From Polaribacter aestuariivivens (GTDB lineage: Bacteria > Bacteroidota > Bacteroidia > Flavobacteriales > Flavobacteriaceae): a stretch of DNA of 64,000 nucleotides. Below the pieces are notes generated by a model that saw only the letters and a program-made list of their open reading frames with translations, did no database searches and was not told where the DNA came from. Of the stretch, positions 25,042 through 33,157 are shown in pieces. Position numbers and translations under genes: made by a program. Location of the stretch: the NCBI RefSeq assembly GCF_005885675.1, contig NZ_VANR01000002.1:248001-312000 (forward strand), written 5' to 3'. The first letter of the stretch is position 1. Each line of letters opens with the position of its first letter.

Positions 25042-27306
25042 CTATTTAGCAATTGGCGCTTGCATACAATGCTTAGGAATGCCAAAACCATCTACCAAAA
25101 CACCAATATGTGGTCTTAACTCTGTGGAGAGTCTTTCCACACGTTGACGCAATGCTTTGGATTTTGTACCACTAATATACCCTTGTTCTAAATACCAAGA
25201 AGCATCTTTTCTTAGTTCATGCAATGCGTATAATGTACCTAATTTTTGAAACAGGGTTTTATTTTTTTGATCAACAATGGTTTCTGTAAAATCTACAAAA
25301 GTAGCGTAGGCAAATGCTACACTATAGGCTTTTCCTAAGGCTAATAAATGGGTTTGTACTTTTAAAAATGCTTGGTAAGAAGGTACCCCTTTTTTTATGT
25401 AATCTTTAATACGCATGGCAACTGTATAAGTTAGCCTTCTTGTACGATAATCAAACGCGTGCGTATGAAATTTAGCACTGTACAAATGCGCAGTATCTAC
25501 GTTATTTGTATAGGTAGGGTTAATGGTGTTAATTTTATCGCCAATTCGTTCTCCTAACAATTTAAGAACCGCCACAAAACCTGCACTGTTAAATTCCGAT
25601 GTAAAATCAGACAAAACACCTTTCGCAGCCAATTGAAGTAATACGTGATTGTCACCTTCAAAAGTGGTAAAAATATCTACGTCACCTTTTAAATCTGCAA
25701 TTTGATTTTCCAGTAAATATCCTTTTCCACCACAGGCTTCTCTACATTCTTGTATGGTATCATTGGCAAACCAAGTAATGATGGACTTTAAGCCTGCTAC
25801 TTGGGTTTCAATTTTTCGTTTGTCTTCAATTTTTGGATCGCTATACACTTTCATAATATGTGTTAGTGCCACATCGTACACATAACAACTGGCAATTGCA
25901 GGTGTTAATCGTAATTGATGACTTGGATAATCCATCAGCAAATCTTCCTGAATTTTTATACTGTCGTTAAATTGTCTTCTTTGTAATGCGTGTTTTACAG
26001 CAATTGCCAAAGATTTTTTGGCACCACCAAGTCCTGCTCTTGCCACACAAATTCTACCACCAACCAATGTACCCAACATTGTAAAGAAACGTTTGTTTGG
26101 ATTTTTTATATCAGAATGATAGGTACCATCTGCAGTAATATTGCCATATTTATTCAACAAATTTTCTCTAGGAACTTTTACTTGATGAAACCAAATTTTA
26201 CCATTATCAACTCCATTCAAGCCTAATTTATACCCATTGTCTTCTATGGTAACACCTGGCGTTAAGTTGTGATTGCTATCACGAATGGTTACTAAAATAG
26301 CATGTACCCCATGGTTTTTACCATCTACAATTAATTGAGCAAATACAGATGCCATAGTGGAGTGTAAGGCGTTTCCTATATATTCTTTATTATCATTTTT
26401 TCCTGGTGTGTGAATAATAATACTGTCTGTTTCTTTATCGTAAGTGGCTGTTGTTTTAATACCTCTTACATTAGATCCATGTCCGGTTTCTGTCATTGCG
26501 AAACAACCCAAAATATTGGATTTTCCTGTTTCAGATAAATAGGCATCATGGTGTTTTTTGGTACCTAATTTTTGAATACTGCCTCCAAAAAGTCCAAATT
26601 GTACACCAAATTTTATAGTCATACTGCCATCTACGTACATCATGTTTTCAAAAATAGCAGCATACCCAATCATATTGTTGCTACCTCCATAAGGTTCTGT
26701 ATAAGACATGGCTCCGTAGCCTTTTTTTGCTAACAATTGTACTTGTTTTAATACATGCAACCTAAAGGCTTCTTTATCTCTTTTAAGGTTCCATTCGAAA
26801 ATAGGATCTTTTAAAAAATCTCTAAAACCATCTATTACTGTGGCTTGATCGCCTTTTAAAATGGTATCTATTTCTTTAGGATTATAAAAATTAGAAACAA
26901 CATTTTCTACAATACCAATGTCAAATAAATGCTTGTAGTGGTTTGGTTGAATACCTAAATTGATTTCAATATCTTTTAAGTGTGCGTTAAATGGACAATC
27001 ACCAAAATGATGACAAAGCATTTTTTGACTAAATGTAGCAAGCGGATACGTATCACTTTCTATCAATTGAACTTGAGAATGTGAAATGACATTTTTCCAA
27101 TTTTTTAATACTTCATAAGAAGGAGGTGTGTTTTTATCTAAACATGTTAAAAGATATTCATACTCTTTCTTATCTAAACTTTTATCTTGCTCAATGGCTT
27201 TTTTTACAACAGAAACCTCTGAATACGACAATAAATCATCAGACCAAATCACATAAAAGAATGGAATGTATTGCAAAACGCCAGCAGTGTATTTTTTTAT
27301 TACCAT
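25042..27306 (-). CDS. Acyl-CoA oxidase/dehydrogenase of the peroxisomal oxidase type
   Basis: At 754 residues this is far longer than ordinary bacterial acyl-CoA dehydrogenases (about 380). The flavin core carries GCFAMTETGHGSNVRGIKTTATYD, the characteristic block of acyl-CoA oxidases, plus GVDNGKIWFHQVKVPRENLL and a RRQFNDSIKIQEDLLMDYP block. ACGGKGYL and FEGDNHVLLQ belong to the C-terminal helical domain, followed by an ACOX-like tail. It would catalyse the first step of fatty acid beta-oxidation, passing electrons to O2 or to an electron-transfer flavoprotein; which one cannot be decided here. It is monocistronic, with no clear -7 box upstream. Confidence 0.9.
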   Translation of the reverse strand: MVIKKYTAGVLQYIPFFYVIWSDDLLSYSEVSVVKKAIEQDKSLDKKEYEYLLTCLDKNTPPSYEVLKNWKNVISHSQVQLIESDTYPLATFSQKMLCHHFGDCPFNAHLKDIEINLGIQPNHYKHLFDIGIVENVVSNFYNPKEIDTILKGDQATVIDGFRDFLKDPIFEWNLKRDKEAFRLHVLKQVQLLAKKGYGAMSYTEPYGGSNNMIGYAAIFENMMYVDGSMTIKFGVQFGLFGGSIQKLGTKKHHDAYLSETGKSNILGCFAMTETGHGSNVRGIKTTATYDKETDSIIIHTPGKNDNKEYIGNALHSTMASVFAQLIVDGKNHGVHAILVTIRDSNHNLTPGVTIEDNGYKLGLNGVDNGKIWFHQVKVPRENLLNKYGNITADGTYHSDIKNPNKRFFTMLGTLVGGRICVARAGLGGAKKSLAIAVKHALQRRQFNDSIKIQEDLLMDYPSHQLRLTPAIASCYVYDVALTHIMKVYSDPKIEDKRKIETQVAGLKSIITWFANDTIQECREACGGKGYLLENQIADLKGDVDIFTTFEGDNHVLLQLAAKGVLSDFTSEFNSAGFVAVLKLLGERIGDKINTINPTYTNNVDTAHLYSAKFHTHAFDYRTRRLTYTVAMRIKDYIKKGVPSYQAFLKVQTHLLALGKAYSVAFAYATFVDFTETIVDQKNKTLFQKLGTLYALHELRKDASWYLEQGYISGTKSKALRQRVERLSTELRPHIGVLVDGFGIPKHCMQAPIAK

Positions 27307-27589
27307 AAATTGAATTTACGAAAAAAAATAAAATAAGTAAGCACAAGCCAAAGCAATTTTTGAGTAATTTTTGAAAAGAATATGACCTCTCTTTTGAAAA
27401 AACATATAACTTGCTTCATAAACTCATAATTAAGTTTTAAATAATAAAGAAATTTAAAAAGCAAAAAGCATTGCAAAGATATTTTAGAGATAATATATAT
27501 ATTACGATATTAAAAAAATACTTATTTATAGGTAGTATACAATATCAAATAAACAAATACCTTTATCACTAACCAAAAACTTACCTAAA

Positions 27590-28768
27590 ATGAAAAAGAA
27601 GTTCTTTACACTAACAGTTTTATTTTTTACATTTAGTTCATTTGCACAAGAAGTTCCTTATCAACTTTATCAAAAAGATTTAAGGGCAACAGATACAAAA
27701 GATACTTTGTTTAATAATAAAATGCTAAATCTATTTTTTGCTAATGAAGTAGGAACAGCGTTTGCTGGTTCTAATGATTTGTCTTTACAAAAATTTTATG
27801 CCAGTATAGATGCTAGCGATAAATCATTGTCTATTGGTTTTAATTACGACTCTAGACCAAATGATAAATTAAAAAGGTTAAAATATATTCATAGTGGTAA
27901 TTTTAAATTAAAGTCATCAGATAAATTTGCCACTGTATTTGATTTTAGTAAAGACAATCCTTTTCAAAAAGATAATATTGGTTTTTCTTACAAGTTTTCT
28001 ATCATAGGTAGGGGTATTTTAAATTTTACAAGCACAGGCAAAGTAGATAGAAAAGCTGCCATAATTTCAAATAGAAAAAAGTTATATAAAGAATACAATA
28101 CTGTTGTAGATAATGCACAAGAGTTGTATGTAGAAATGGTTGAAAAAGAAATAACATTTATAAAAGCTAACAAACTATATAAGCATCAATGGAATCATTG
28201 GTACTCAGCAGAAATATATTTACCTTTTGGTAAAAGAACCTTTTTAACTACACCAAACATTACAACAGCATACAAAGAGCATCGTTTTTGGGAAGCTTCT
28301 TTAGGGTTTTCTGCAAACACCATGTGGGAGTTTTCTAAAGGATATGCTATATTTTTAAAAGGGTTGTTTACATTGAAAAACAACAATAATATTTTAGTAG
28401 ATAATTTAAGCTCAAATGTGTTTCAAACTGAACAAACTGGTTTCAATAATACTACTGTAATTACGAATACAGAAAATGTGTATATTACAGATTATGATCC
28501 TTTTGTTACTTCATCAATACTATTAGAACCAGCATTTTTTATAAAAACAGGGATAGGTTCTTTTGGTTTTAGTCCGTCAGTTGAATTTAATTTTGGTACT
28601 TACAATGGCACTAACTTAAAAATAGGGGTTCCTATAAGTTTGTATGATGGTGAAGGAAAACCCAAAGTAAATTTTGAATTGCAATGGAAAAAGGTAGAAA
28701 CGTTAAGTAGTAATATAGAACTTATTGGCTTAAGTACTAGTTTCTTATTTGGTGATTTAATCAATTAA
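27590..28768 (+). CDS. Secreted beta-rich protein, probable outer-membrane barrel (392 aa, unknown)
   Basis: A signal peptide (KKFFTLTVLFFTFSSFA, cleaved near residue 19) leads into a mature protein whose strands alternate polar and hydrophobic residues and end in aromatic positions, for example KTGIGSFGFSPSVEFNFGTY and VNFELQWKKVE. The last residues (IGLSTSFLFGDLIN) look like a closing barrel strand, though the terminal residue is Asn, not Phe. Length fits a 14-16 strand barrel or a periplasmic beta protein. I do not recognise a named family. It is a single gene with 280 nt of AT-rich sequence upstream, in which I see no strong promoter. Confidence 0.75.
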   Translation: MKKKFFTLTVLFFTFSSFAQEVPYQLYQKDLRATDTKDTLFNNKMLNLFFANEVGTAFAGSNDLSLQKFYASIDASDKSLSIGFNYDSRPNDKLKRLKYIHSGNFKLKSSDKFATVFDFSKDNPFQKDNIGFSYKFSIIGRGILNFTSTGKVDRKAAIISNRKKLYKEYNTVVDNAQELYVEMVEKEITFIKANKLYKHQWNHWYSAEIYLPFGKRTFLTTPNITTAYKEHRFWEASLGFSANTMWEFSKGYAIFLKGLFTLKNNNNILVDNLSSNVFQTEQTGFNNTTVITNTENVYITDYDPFVTSSILLEPAFFIKTGIGSFGFSPSVEFNFGTYNGTNLKIGVPISLYDGEGKPKVNFELQWKKVETLSSNIELIGLSTSFLFGDLIN

Positions 28769-28832
28769 ATGCATCTTGGTAAATTCGTACATTAAAAAAA
28801 TATAAATTTTTAATAAACAGCATACAAACCGA

Positions 28833-28925
28833 ACATAACTTATATACACAATTATGTGTAAGTAGTTTTAAATACGGATATAAATTAATTACTATGCTAT
28901 TGTACTATAATGTTTTGCGTTATGT
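28833..28925 (+). mobile_element. attC-like hairpin site A (left border of cassette 1)
   Basis: Outer arms ACATAAC (28833-28839) and GTTATGT (28919-28925) are perfect complements. The inner left arm TTATATACACAAT (28840-28852) pairs with ATTGTACTATAA (28899-28910) except for an internal TAC/AC mismatch. The loop is about 46 nt. The 93-bp length and the layout (short outer arms, inner stem, unpaired bases on the left) resemble integron attC sites, although the outer arms differ by one base from the RYYYAAC/GTTRRRY consensus. The right arm recurs at 32.8 and 41.4 kb. Confidence 0.5.
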
Positions 28926-29063
28926 AACTTGAGCTTTGGTTAAAAGCGAAAGTTGTTACTACAGTTTCTTTAAAAAATTTATTCTAAAAGCTTCTTCTGC
29001 AATGTTAATGGAACACTTTTTATGCGACGACGTAGGAGGGAAGCGTAATGTGTGTGGAATGGA
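28899..29063 (+). repeat. Direct repeat copy 1 (shared with 32814-32995)
   Basis: This non-coding block shares with 32814-32995, in the same order, TGTACTATAATGTT, GCGTTATGTAACTT, AAAGCGA, AGTTTCTTTAAAAA, AATGGAA..ACTTTTT and AATGTGTGTG/AATGTGTATG. The rest of the spacer 28769-29113 holds site A, the promoter and the operator of the regulator gene; no other gene is visible. Confidence 0.75.
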
Positions 29064-29088
29064 ATGATTAATAATACATTTTATTTTA

Positions 29089-29111
29089 TATATTTGCGTA
29101 TAAAATACACA
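29089..29111 (+). promoter_or_regulatory. -7 box and palindromic operator of the NrtR-type gene
   Basis: TATATTTG (29089-29096) is followed, overlapping by two bases, by a 17-bp near-palindrome TGCGTATAAAATACACA (29095-29111), which ends 2 nt before the ATG. The same geometry recurs upstream of the next gene, so the regulator probably represses itself. Confidence 0.7.
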
Positions 29112-29113
29112 TA

Positions 29114-29791
29114 ATGAACAAGCAATCAATTAAACTTTCTGTAGATGCAGTTGTATTTGGATATGAAGAAGGAAATATATCTGTTTTGTTAATAAAAAGA
29201 AAGTATGCTCCATATAAAGGTAAATGGGCAATTCCTGGAGGTTTTGTTCTTAACAATGAATCATTAGAAGAAGCTGTTGAAAGAGAACTTCACGAAGAAA
29301 CAGGGATAAAAATTAGTTACCTTGAACAATTATACACATTTGGAAACCCTTCAAGAGATCCTAGAGGTAGAGTTGTTTCTATTGCTTATTTTGGGCTAGT
29401 AAGACCCAATGCATTTCAAATATTTGCTTCTACAGATGCAGAACAAGCTCAATGGTTTGATATAAAAGAACTTCCTGAATTGTCATTTGATCATAGAGAG
29501 ATTTTAGACATAGCTATTAAAAGATTACAAGGTAAGATTACTTATGAACCTATTGGTTTTGAATTGCTTGATAAAAAATTCCCTTTTTCAGATTTAGAAA
29601 AATTGTATACCACACTTTTAGGGAGAGATATTGATAGACGAAACTTTAGAAAGAAAATAGTTGGTTTAAATGTTTTAGATGAACTTGATGAAAAAATTTC
29701 AAAAGGTTCTGGAAGACCTGCAATACTATTTAAGTTTAACCAAAAAAGGTATTTCCAACTCAAAAAAGAAGGAATTATTTTTGAAATATAA
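29114..29791 (+). CDS. nrtR: NrtR-type Nudix transcriptional regulator of NAD metabolism
   Basis: The 225-residue protein has an N-terminal Nudix domain (about 1-145) and a C-terminal winged-helix domain (about 150-225), the architecture of NrtR. The Nudix box is complete: a Gly, then E seven residues before REL, then EETGI (in ESLEEAVERELHEETGI), so hydrolase activity may remain. In other NrtR proteins ADP-ribose or NAD-related ligands release the protein from DNA. The winged helix ends KRYFQLKKEGIIFEI. It sits 111 nt before nadV, with three shared 17-bp palindromes around the two promoters. It is the first gene of cassette-like segment 1. Confidence 0.88.
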   Translation: MNKQSIKLSVDAVVFGYEEGNISVLLIKRKYAPYKGKWAIPGGFVLNNESLEEAVERELHEETGIKISYLEQLYTFGNPSRDPRGRVVSIAYFGLVRPNAFQIFASTDAEQAQWFDIKELPELSFDHREILDIAIKRLQGKITYEPIGFELLDKKFPFSDLEKLYTTLLGRDIDRRNFRKKIVGLNVLDELDEKISKGSGRPAILFKFNQKRYFQLKKEGIIFEI

Positions 29792-29820
29792 TAATCTTAA
29801 AACCAAATAATTAATCTGTT

Positions 29821-29837
29821 TGTGTAAAAATAACACA
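29821..29837 (+). promoter_or_regulatory. NrtR-type operator 1 of nadV
   Basis: TGTGTAAAAATAACACA is a 17-bp near-palindrome (TGTGT/ACACA arms) lying immediately upstream of the -33 TTG of the nadV promoter. Confidence 0.65.
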
Positions 29838-29845
29838 AAATATAT

Positions 29846-29875
29846 TTGAAAGTAAATTTATTAATTATATATTTG
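29846..29875 (+). promoter_or_regulatory. nadV promoter, full consensus
   Basis: TTG at 29846-29848, exactly 19 nt, then TATATTTG at 29868-29875, a perfect Bacteroidota -33/-7 pair. Two operators bracket it. Confidence 0.8.
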
Positions 29876-29890
29876 TGTCATAATTACGCA
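29874..29890 (+). promoter_or_regulatory. NrtR-type operator 2 of nadV
   Basis: TGTGTCATAATTACGCA is a 17-bp near-palindrome that begins on the last two bases of the -7 box, the same offset as the operator of the regulator gene at 29095. Confidence 0.7.
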
Positions 29891-29902
29891 AATTAAATCA
29901 AT

Positions 29903-31357
29903 ATGAACGGATTATTATTAACAGACGGTTATAAAACAGGACATCACCAACAATATCCAAAAGAAACAGAACAAGTATACTCAAATTGGACTCCAAGAAG
30001 TAATAAATATGCACCTAAAGGTTGTAATAAAGTAGTTTCATTTGGACAACAATATGTTATAAAATGGTTGGATGATTATTTTCAACATAATTTTTTTTCA
30101 AAAGAAAAAAAGCAAGTTTGTAAAGAAATAAAAGAAGAAATGTCTTTGTATTTAGGTACAGATTATGATGTTACTCATTATGAAAAACTTCATGATTTAC
30201 AATATCTACCAATTAAAGTTAAATCTTTACCTGAAGGAGTAGAAGTACCTATAAGAATTCCAATGGTTACTGTGGTTAATACGCATAAGGATTTTTATTG
30301 GGTTACAAATTTTTTAGAAACAATATTGTCTACAATGTTATGGCAGCCAATGACATCTGCAACTATTGCAATATTATATAAGCGTATCTTTAAAAAATGG
30401 GCTTTATTAACTGATAGTGAAAATATAGGTTTTATAGATTTTCAAGGACATGATTTTTCAATGCGTGGAATGGGAGGATTGCAAAGTGCTTTATCATCTG
30501 GAATGGGACATGCAAGTGTTTTTTTAGGTTCAGATACACTACCTGTAATTAGTGGAATGCGTAAATATTATAACGCAAAAGGTTTTGTAGTAGGTTCAGT
30601 CAATGCAACAGAACATTCTGTAATGTGTGCAGGCACAAAACATGATGAAATAGGAACATTTAGAGAATTAATGAATACTTATCCAACAGGAATTTTATCA
30701 GTTGTAAGTGATACATGGGATTTATGGAAAGTACTAACAGTGTATTTACCAAAATTAAAAAATGAAATTTTAGAAAGAGATGGTAAGTTAGTTATTCGTC
30801 CTGATAGTGGAGATCCAGTCGATATTATTTGTGGAGAAAATAGAGGAATAGGAGGAAAGGAGCCAAAAGATAAAGGTGTTGTAGAATTACTTTGGGATAT
30901 TTTTGGTGGAACTGTAAATAAAGAAGGTTTTAAAGTTTTAGATTCTCATATCGGAGCAATTTATGGCGATAGTATTACAACAGAAAGAGCTGAACAAATT
31001 TGTCAAAGATTACATGATAAAGGTTTTGCTTCAACAAATGTAGTTTTAGGTATTGGTTCTTTTACTTATCAATTTAATACAAGAGATACTTTTGGTTTTG
31101 CAATGAAAGCAACTTCTGTAATTGTTAAAGGAGAAAGACGAGAAATATTTAAAGATCCAATTACAGATGATGGCATTAAAAAATCAGCTAAAGGATTGGT
31201 GAAAGTAGGTGTTGATAAAGGAGAGTATATTTTAATAGATCAAGTTACTCTTGAAGAAGAGAATAAAGGAGAACTGCAATTGATTTATGAAAATGGAAAG
31301 TTTTTAAATCAAGTTACTTTAGAAAAAATCAGAGAGAGAATTAATAATTCAATTTAA
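29903..31357 (+). CDS. nadV: Nicotinamide phosphoribosyltransferase (NadV/NAMPT)
   Basis: At 484 residues this matches bacterial and animal NAMPT in length. Recognisable blocks are LLTDGYKTGHHQQYPKETEQ at the N-terminus, SNWTPRSNKYAPKG, the substrate region DFQGHDFSMRGMGGLQSALSS, VNATEHSVMCAGTKHDE with the catalytic His environment, VIRPDSGDPVDII, and IYGDSITTERAEQI with GIGSFTYQFNTRDTFGFAMK. It makes nicotinamide mononucleotide from nicotinamide and PRPP in one-step NAD salvage. It starts under a consensus promoter flanked by operators and is followed after 10 nt by a PRPP-synthetase homologue, which may supply the co-substrate. A variant that uses ADP-ribose pyrophosphate (Namat) would look similar. 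Confidence 0.93.
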   Translation: MNGLLLTDGYKTGHHQQYPKETEQVYSNWTPRSNKYAPKGCNKVVSFGQQYVIKWLDDYFQHNFFSKEKKQVCKEIKEEMSLYLGTDYDVTHYEKLHDLQYLPIKVKSLPEGVEVPIRIPMVTVVNTHKDFYWVTNFLETILSTMLWQPMTSATIAILYKRIFKKWALLTDSENIGFIDFQGHDFSMRGMGGLQSALSSGMGHASVFLGSDTLPVISGMRKYYNAKGFVVGSVNATEHSVMCAGTKHDEIGTFRELMNTYPTGILSVVSDTWDLWKVLTVYLPKLKNEILERDGKLVIRPDSGDPVDIICGENRGIGGKEPKDKGVVELLWDIFGGTVNKEGFKVLDSHIGAIYGDSITTERAEQICQRLHDKGFASTNVVLGIGSFTYQFNTRDTFGFAMKATSVIVKGERREIFKDPITDDGIKKSAKGLVKVGVDKGEYILIDQVTLEEENKGELQLIYENGKFLNQVTLEKIRERINNSI

Positions 31358-31367
31358 ATTTTGATAA

Positions 31368-32135
31368 ATGAAATATGAATTAAATAAATTTAAAGATGGG
31401 CAAGTATCTGCCAAAATATTAGAATCTGGTGATTTAGATATTAAGATTAGAGGGAATTCTTATGAAGACTTGTTTAAAATAGCTTCAGTAAAGGAAGCAT
31501 GGGATTCTGAAAACGCTCTTAATAAAAACAATAATTCTATTTTAACAATCTATTGCTTAATTGGTCAACGATCAGATAGACGTTTTAATAAAGGCGAATC
31601 TTTCGATTTGAAAGTGATTTGTAAGTTTATAAATAATATGAATTTTGATAAAGTTTTTATTTTTCATCCTCATAGTGATATATCATTAGCTTTAATAGAT
31701 AATTCTGAAAAAGTATCCCATTTTAAATATGTTGAAAAAACATTTAAAAAGATTGGTAATCCAATATTAATAAGCCCAGATGCAGGAGCGTATAAGGTAA
31801 CTCATGAGATTGCTCAAAAACTAAATGCAGATTTAGTACCTTCAAATAAAGTTAGAATTGATGGAAATCCAGTTATTAGTATTCAAGGTGATGTAAAAAG
31901 TAAAAAATGCTTAATTGTAGATGACTTAGCCGATGGTGGTAGAACATTTAAGTTTTTAGCAGAAGCTTTAAAATCCCAAGGAGCATCAAAAGTATTTCTA
32001 TATGTTACACATGGTCAATTTAATTATGGTTTTGATGAATTAAAAGAAACAATTGACCATATTTATTGTACAAATAGTTACAAGAATATAGACAATAATT
32101 TTGTAACTCAATACAAATTAGATAATATTATGTAA
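31368..32135 (+). CDS. Short PRPP-synthetase homologue (Prs-like phosphoribosyltransferase fold)
   Basis: The 255-residue protein keeps the main Prs motifs in order: LIGQRSDRRFNKGESFDLK (ATP flexible-loop region), FIFHPHSDIS (metal His), ISPDAGAYKV, and the PRPP loop VDDLADGGRTF. It is about 55 residues shorter than housekeeping Prs, lacking N-terminal sequence for the first domain. It is 10 nt after nadV and should be cotranscribed. It could supply PRPP, or be an Adps-like enzyme that pyrophosphorylates ADP-ribose, as in phage NAD-restoring pathway NARP1. Its last codons and stop fall inside the repeat beginning at 32122. Confidence 0.85.
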   Translation: MKYELNKFKDGQVSAKILESGDLDIKIRGNSYEDLFKIASVKEAWDSENALNKNNNSILTIYCLIGQRSDRRFNKGESFDLKVICKFINNMNFDKVFIFHPHSDISLALIDNSEKVSHFKYVEKTFKKIGNPILISPDAGAYKVTHEIAQKLNADLVPSNKVRIDGNPVISIQGDVKSKKCLIVDDLADGGRTFKFLAEALKSQGASKVFLYVTHGQFNYGFDELKETIDHIYCTNSYKNIDNNFVTQYKLDNIM

Positions 32136-32669
32136 AATAGAATCTCGATATTTTTAGTTGGCCTCATAAAATTTTTGGCTAAAACAATAGGTGAAGTGAG
32201 CGTCCATATTTTAGGGGTTTAGTAATATAGTTTCTTATGAGTTTCGATTTCACAAGGGATTTCAAAGTAATGTAAATAGTTACAATGTTTCTTAAAATAT
32301 AGCGAATGAGCCGTTAATTGTTTCCAAAATTATATGCAGCCTTGAATTTTTGTTTCTTTTGTTTCAAGACAAAAGATAATGAAACATTAAAAAAAAGATT
32401 ATTTGAAGTTCTATAGTTAACAAGTGCATAGAATTTTATTTTTCTTAAAATTTATGTTTTTGTGGCAAGCTTACGAGAATCGTCTAAAATTTTTTATTAC
32501 GTACATTTTATCGAATACGCGATTTTTAATAAGAGCAAAAAGGTTAGCTTTTATTTTGGCGTTGGCAAGAGTTTTAATGATTGAAAAACTGAATATTGTA
32601 AAGAACAAATACATCTTCTGGTAAATTTTAAATAATAGATAATTATAGCTTACAAATGTTAAGCCATAA
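32122..32669 (+). repeat. Non-coding tail repeat, copy 1 (related to 40654-41373)
   Basis: Begins with ATAATATTATGTAAAATAG, identical at 40654. Shared landmarks in order include AAAACAATAGG, AGTTACAATGTTT, AAAATATAGCGA, TTTCCAAA, TATGCAGCCTTGA, TTTTTGTTTCTTT, ACATTTTATCGAATACGCGA, and AATTATAGCTTACAAATG at the end. No gene is supported: the short frames here are not conserved in copy 2. The remainder of 32136-33157 holds site B, the second direct repeat and the promoter of the helicase operon. Confidence 0.8.
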
Positions 32670-32841
32670 CTTTTTTAAAAGCTTTAAAAGCCAATTTTTA
32701 CTTGACTTCTTAATATGAAAATGATTTATACTTATATAATTAAAATTGCAATTGTAGTAAGTAGAATGTTTCATTAGATATCTATTAAAAATTAAAAATA
32801 TACTAAATTATTTATTTGTACTATAATGTTCTGCGTTATGT
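32641..32841 (+). mobile_element. attC-like hairpin site B (junction of cassettes 1 and 2)
   Basis: Left arm AATTATAGCTTACAAAT (32641-32657) pairs with ATTTGTACTATAAT (32814-32827) as a 14-bp stem with a 2-nt CT bulge on the left arm only. The right outer arm GTTATGT is at 32835-32841; the matching left outer arm is degraded. The 156-nt loop is longer than typical for attC. The CT bulge is identical at site C. Confidence 0.5.
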
Positions 32842-32995
32842 AACTTTGCTTGGGAGAAAAAAGCGATTATAAATAACTATTCTTCTTTTTAGATTTTTTT
32901 CCTATCCCAAAAGTTTCTTTAAAAATGTAATGGAATACTCTTTTTGCTGGAAAGGGCAGAGGAGTGGAGGCAAAATGTGTATGTAATGGGATTAT
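32814..32995 (+). repeat. Direct repeat copy 2 (shared with 28899-29063)
   Basis: The same ordered blocks as copy 1, here separated from the helicase start by a further 160 nt that contain a 16-bp palindrome and a -7 box. Confidence 0.75.
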
Positions 32996-33015
32996 GCTTT
33001 CTAATTTTTATCTAA

Positions 33016-33031
33016 TTACGGAATGCCGTAA
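33016..33031. promoter_or_regulatory. Palindrome upstream of the defence-operon promoter
   Basis: TTACGG-AATG-CCGTAA is a perfect 6-bp inverted repeat around 4 nt, GC-richer than its surroundings, 22 nt upstream of the -7 box. It could be an operator or a small hairpin. Confidence 0.4.
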
Positions 33032-33053
33032 GTCTTTGCTTGTTAATTTTTTA

Positions 33054-33061
33054 TATATTTG
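33054..33061 (+). promoter_or_regulatory. -7 box of the helicase-ATPase-HNH operon
   Basis: TATATTTG matches TAnnTTTG. The leader to ATG 33158 would be about 90 nt. TTG elements nearby are not at the ideal 19-nt spacing. Confidence 0.5.
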
Positions 33062-33157
33062 AATTGACTCATTACGAGTAGAAATTCTCCCCTAAAATAA
33101 GCAACAATAACAACTGTTTTTAGCTCTGGTTAGAAATGGAATAATAAATTATTATAT

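Noticed and set aside
32424-32624. 66-codon frame in tail copy 1
   Set aside because: The frame is not preserved in the related tail copy 2; composition is non-protein-like.
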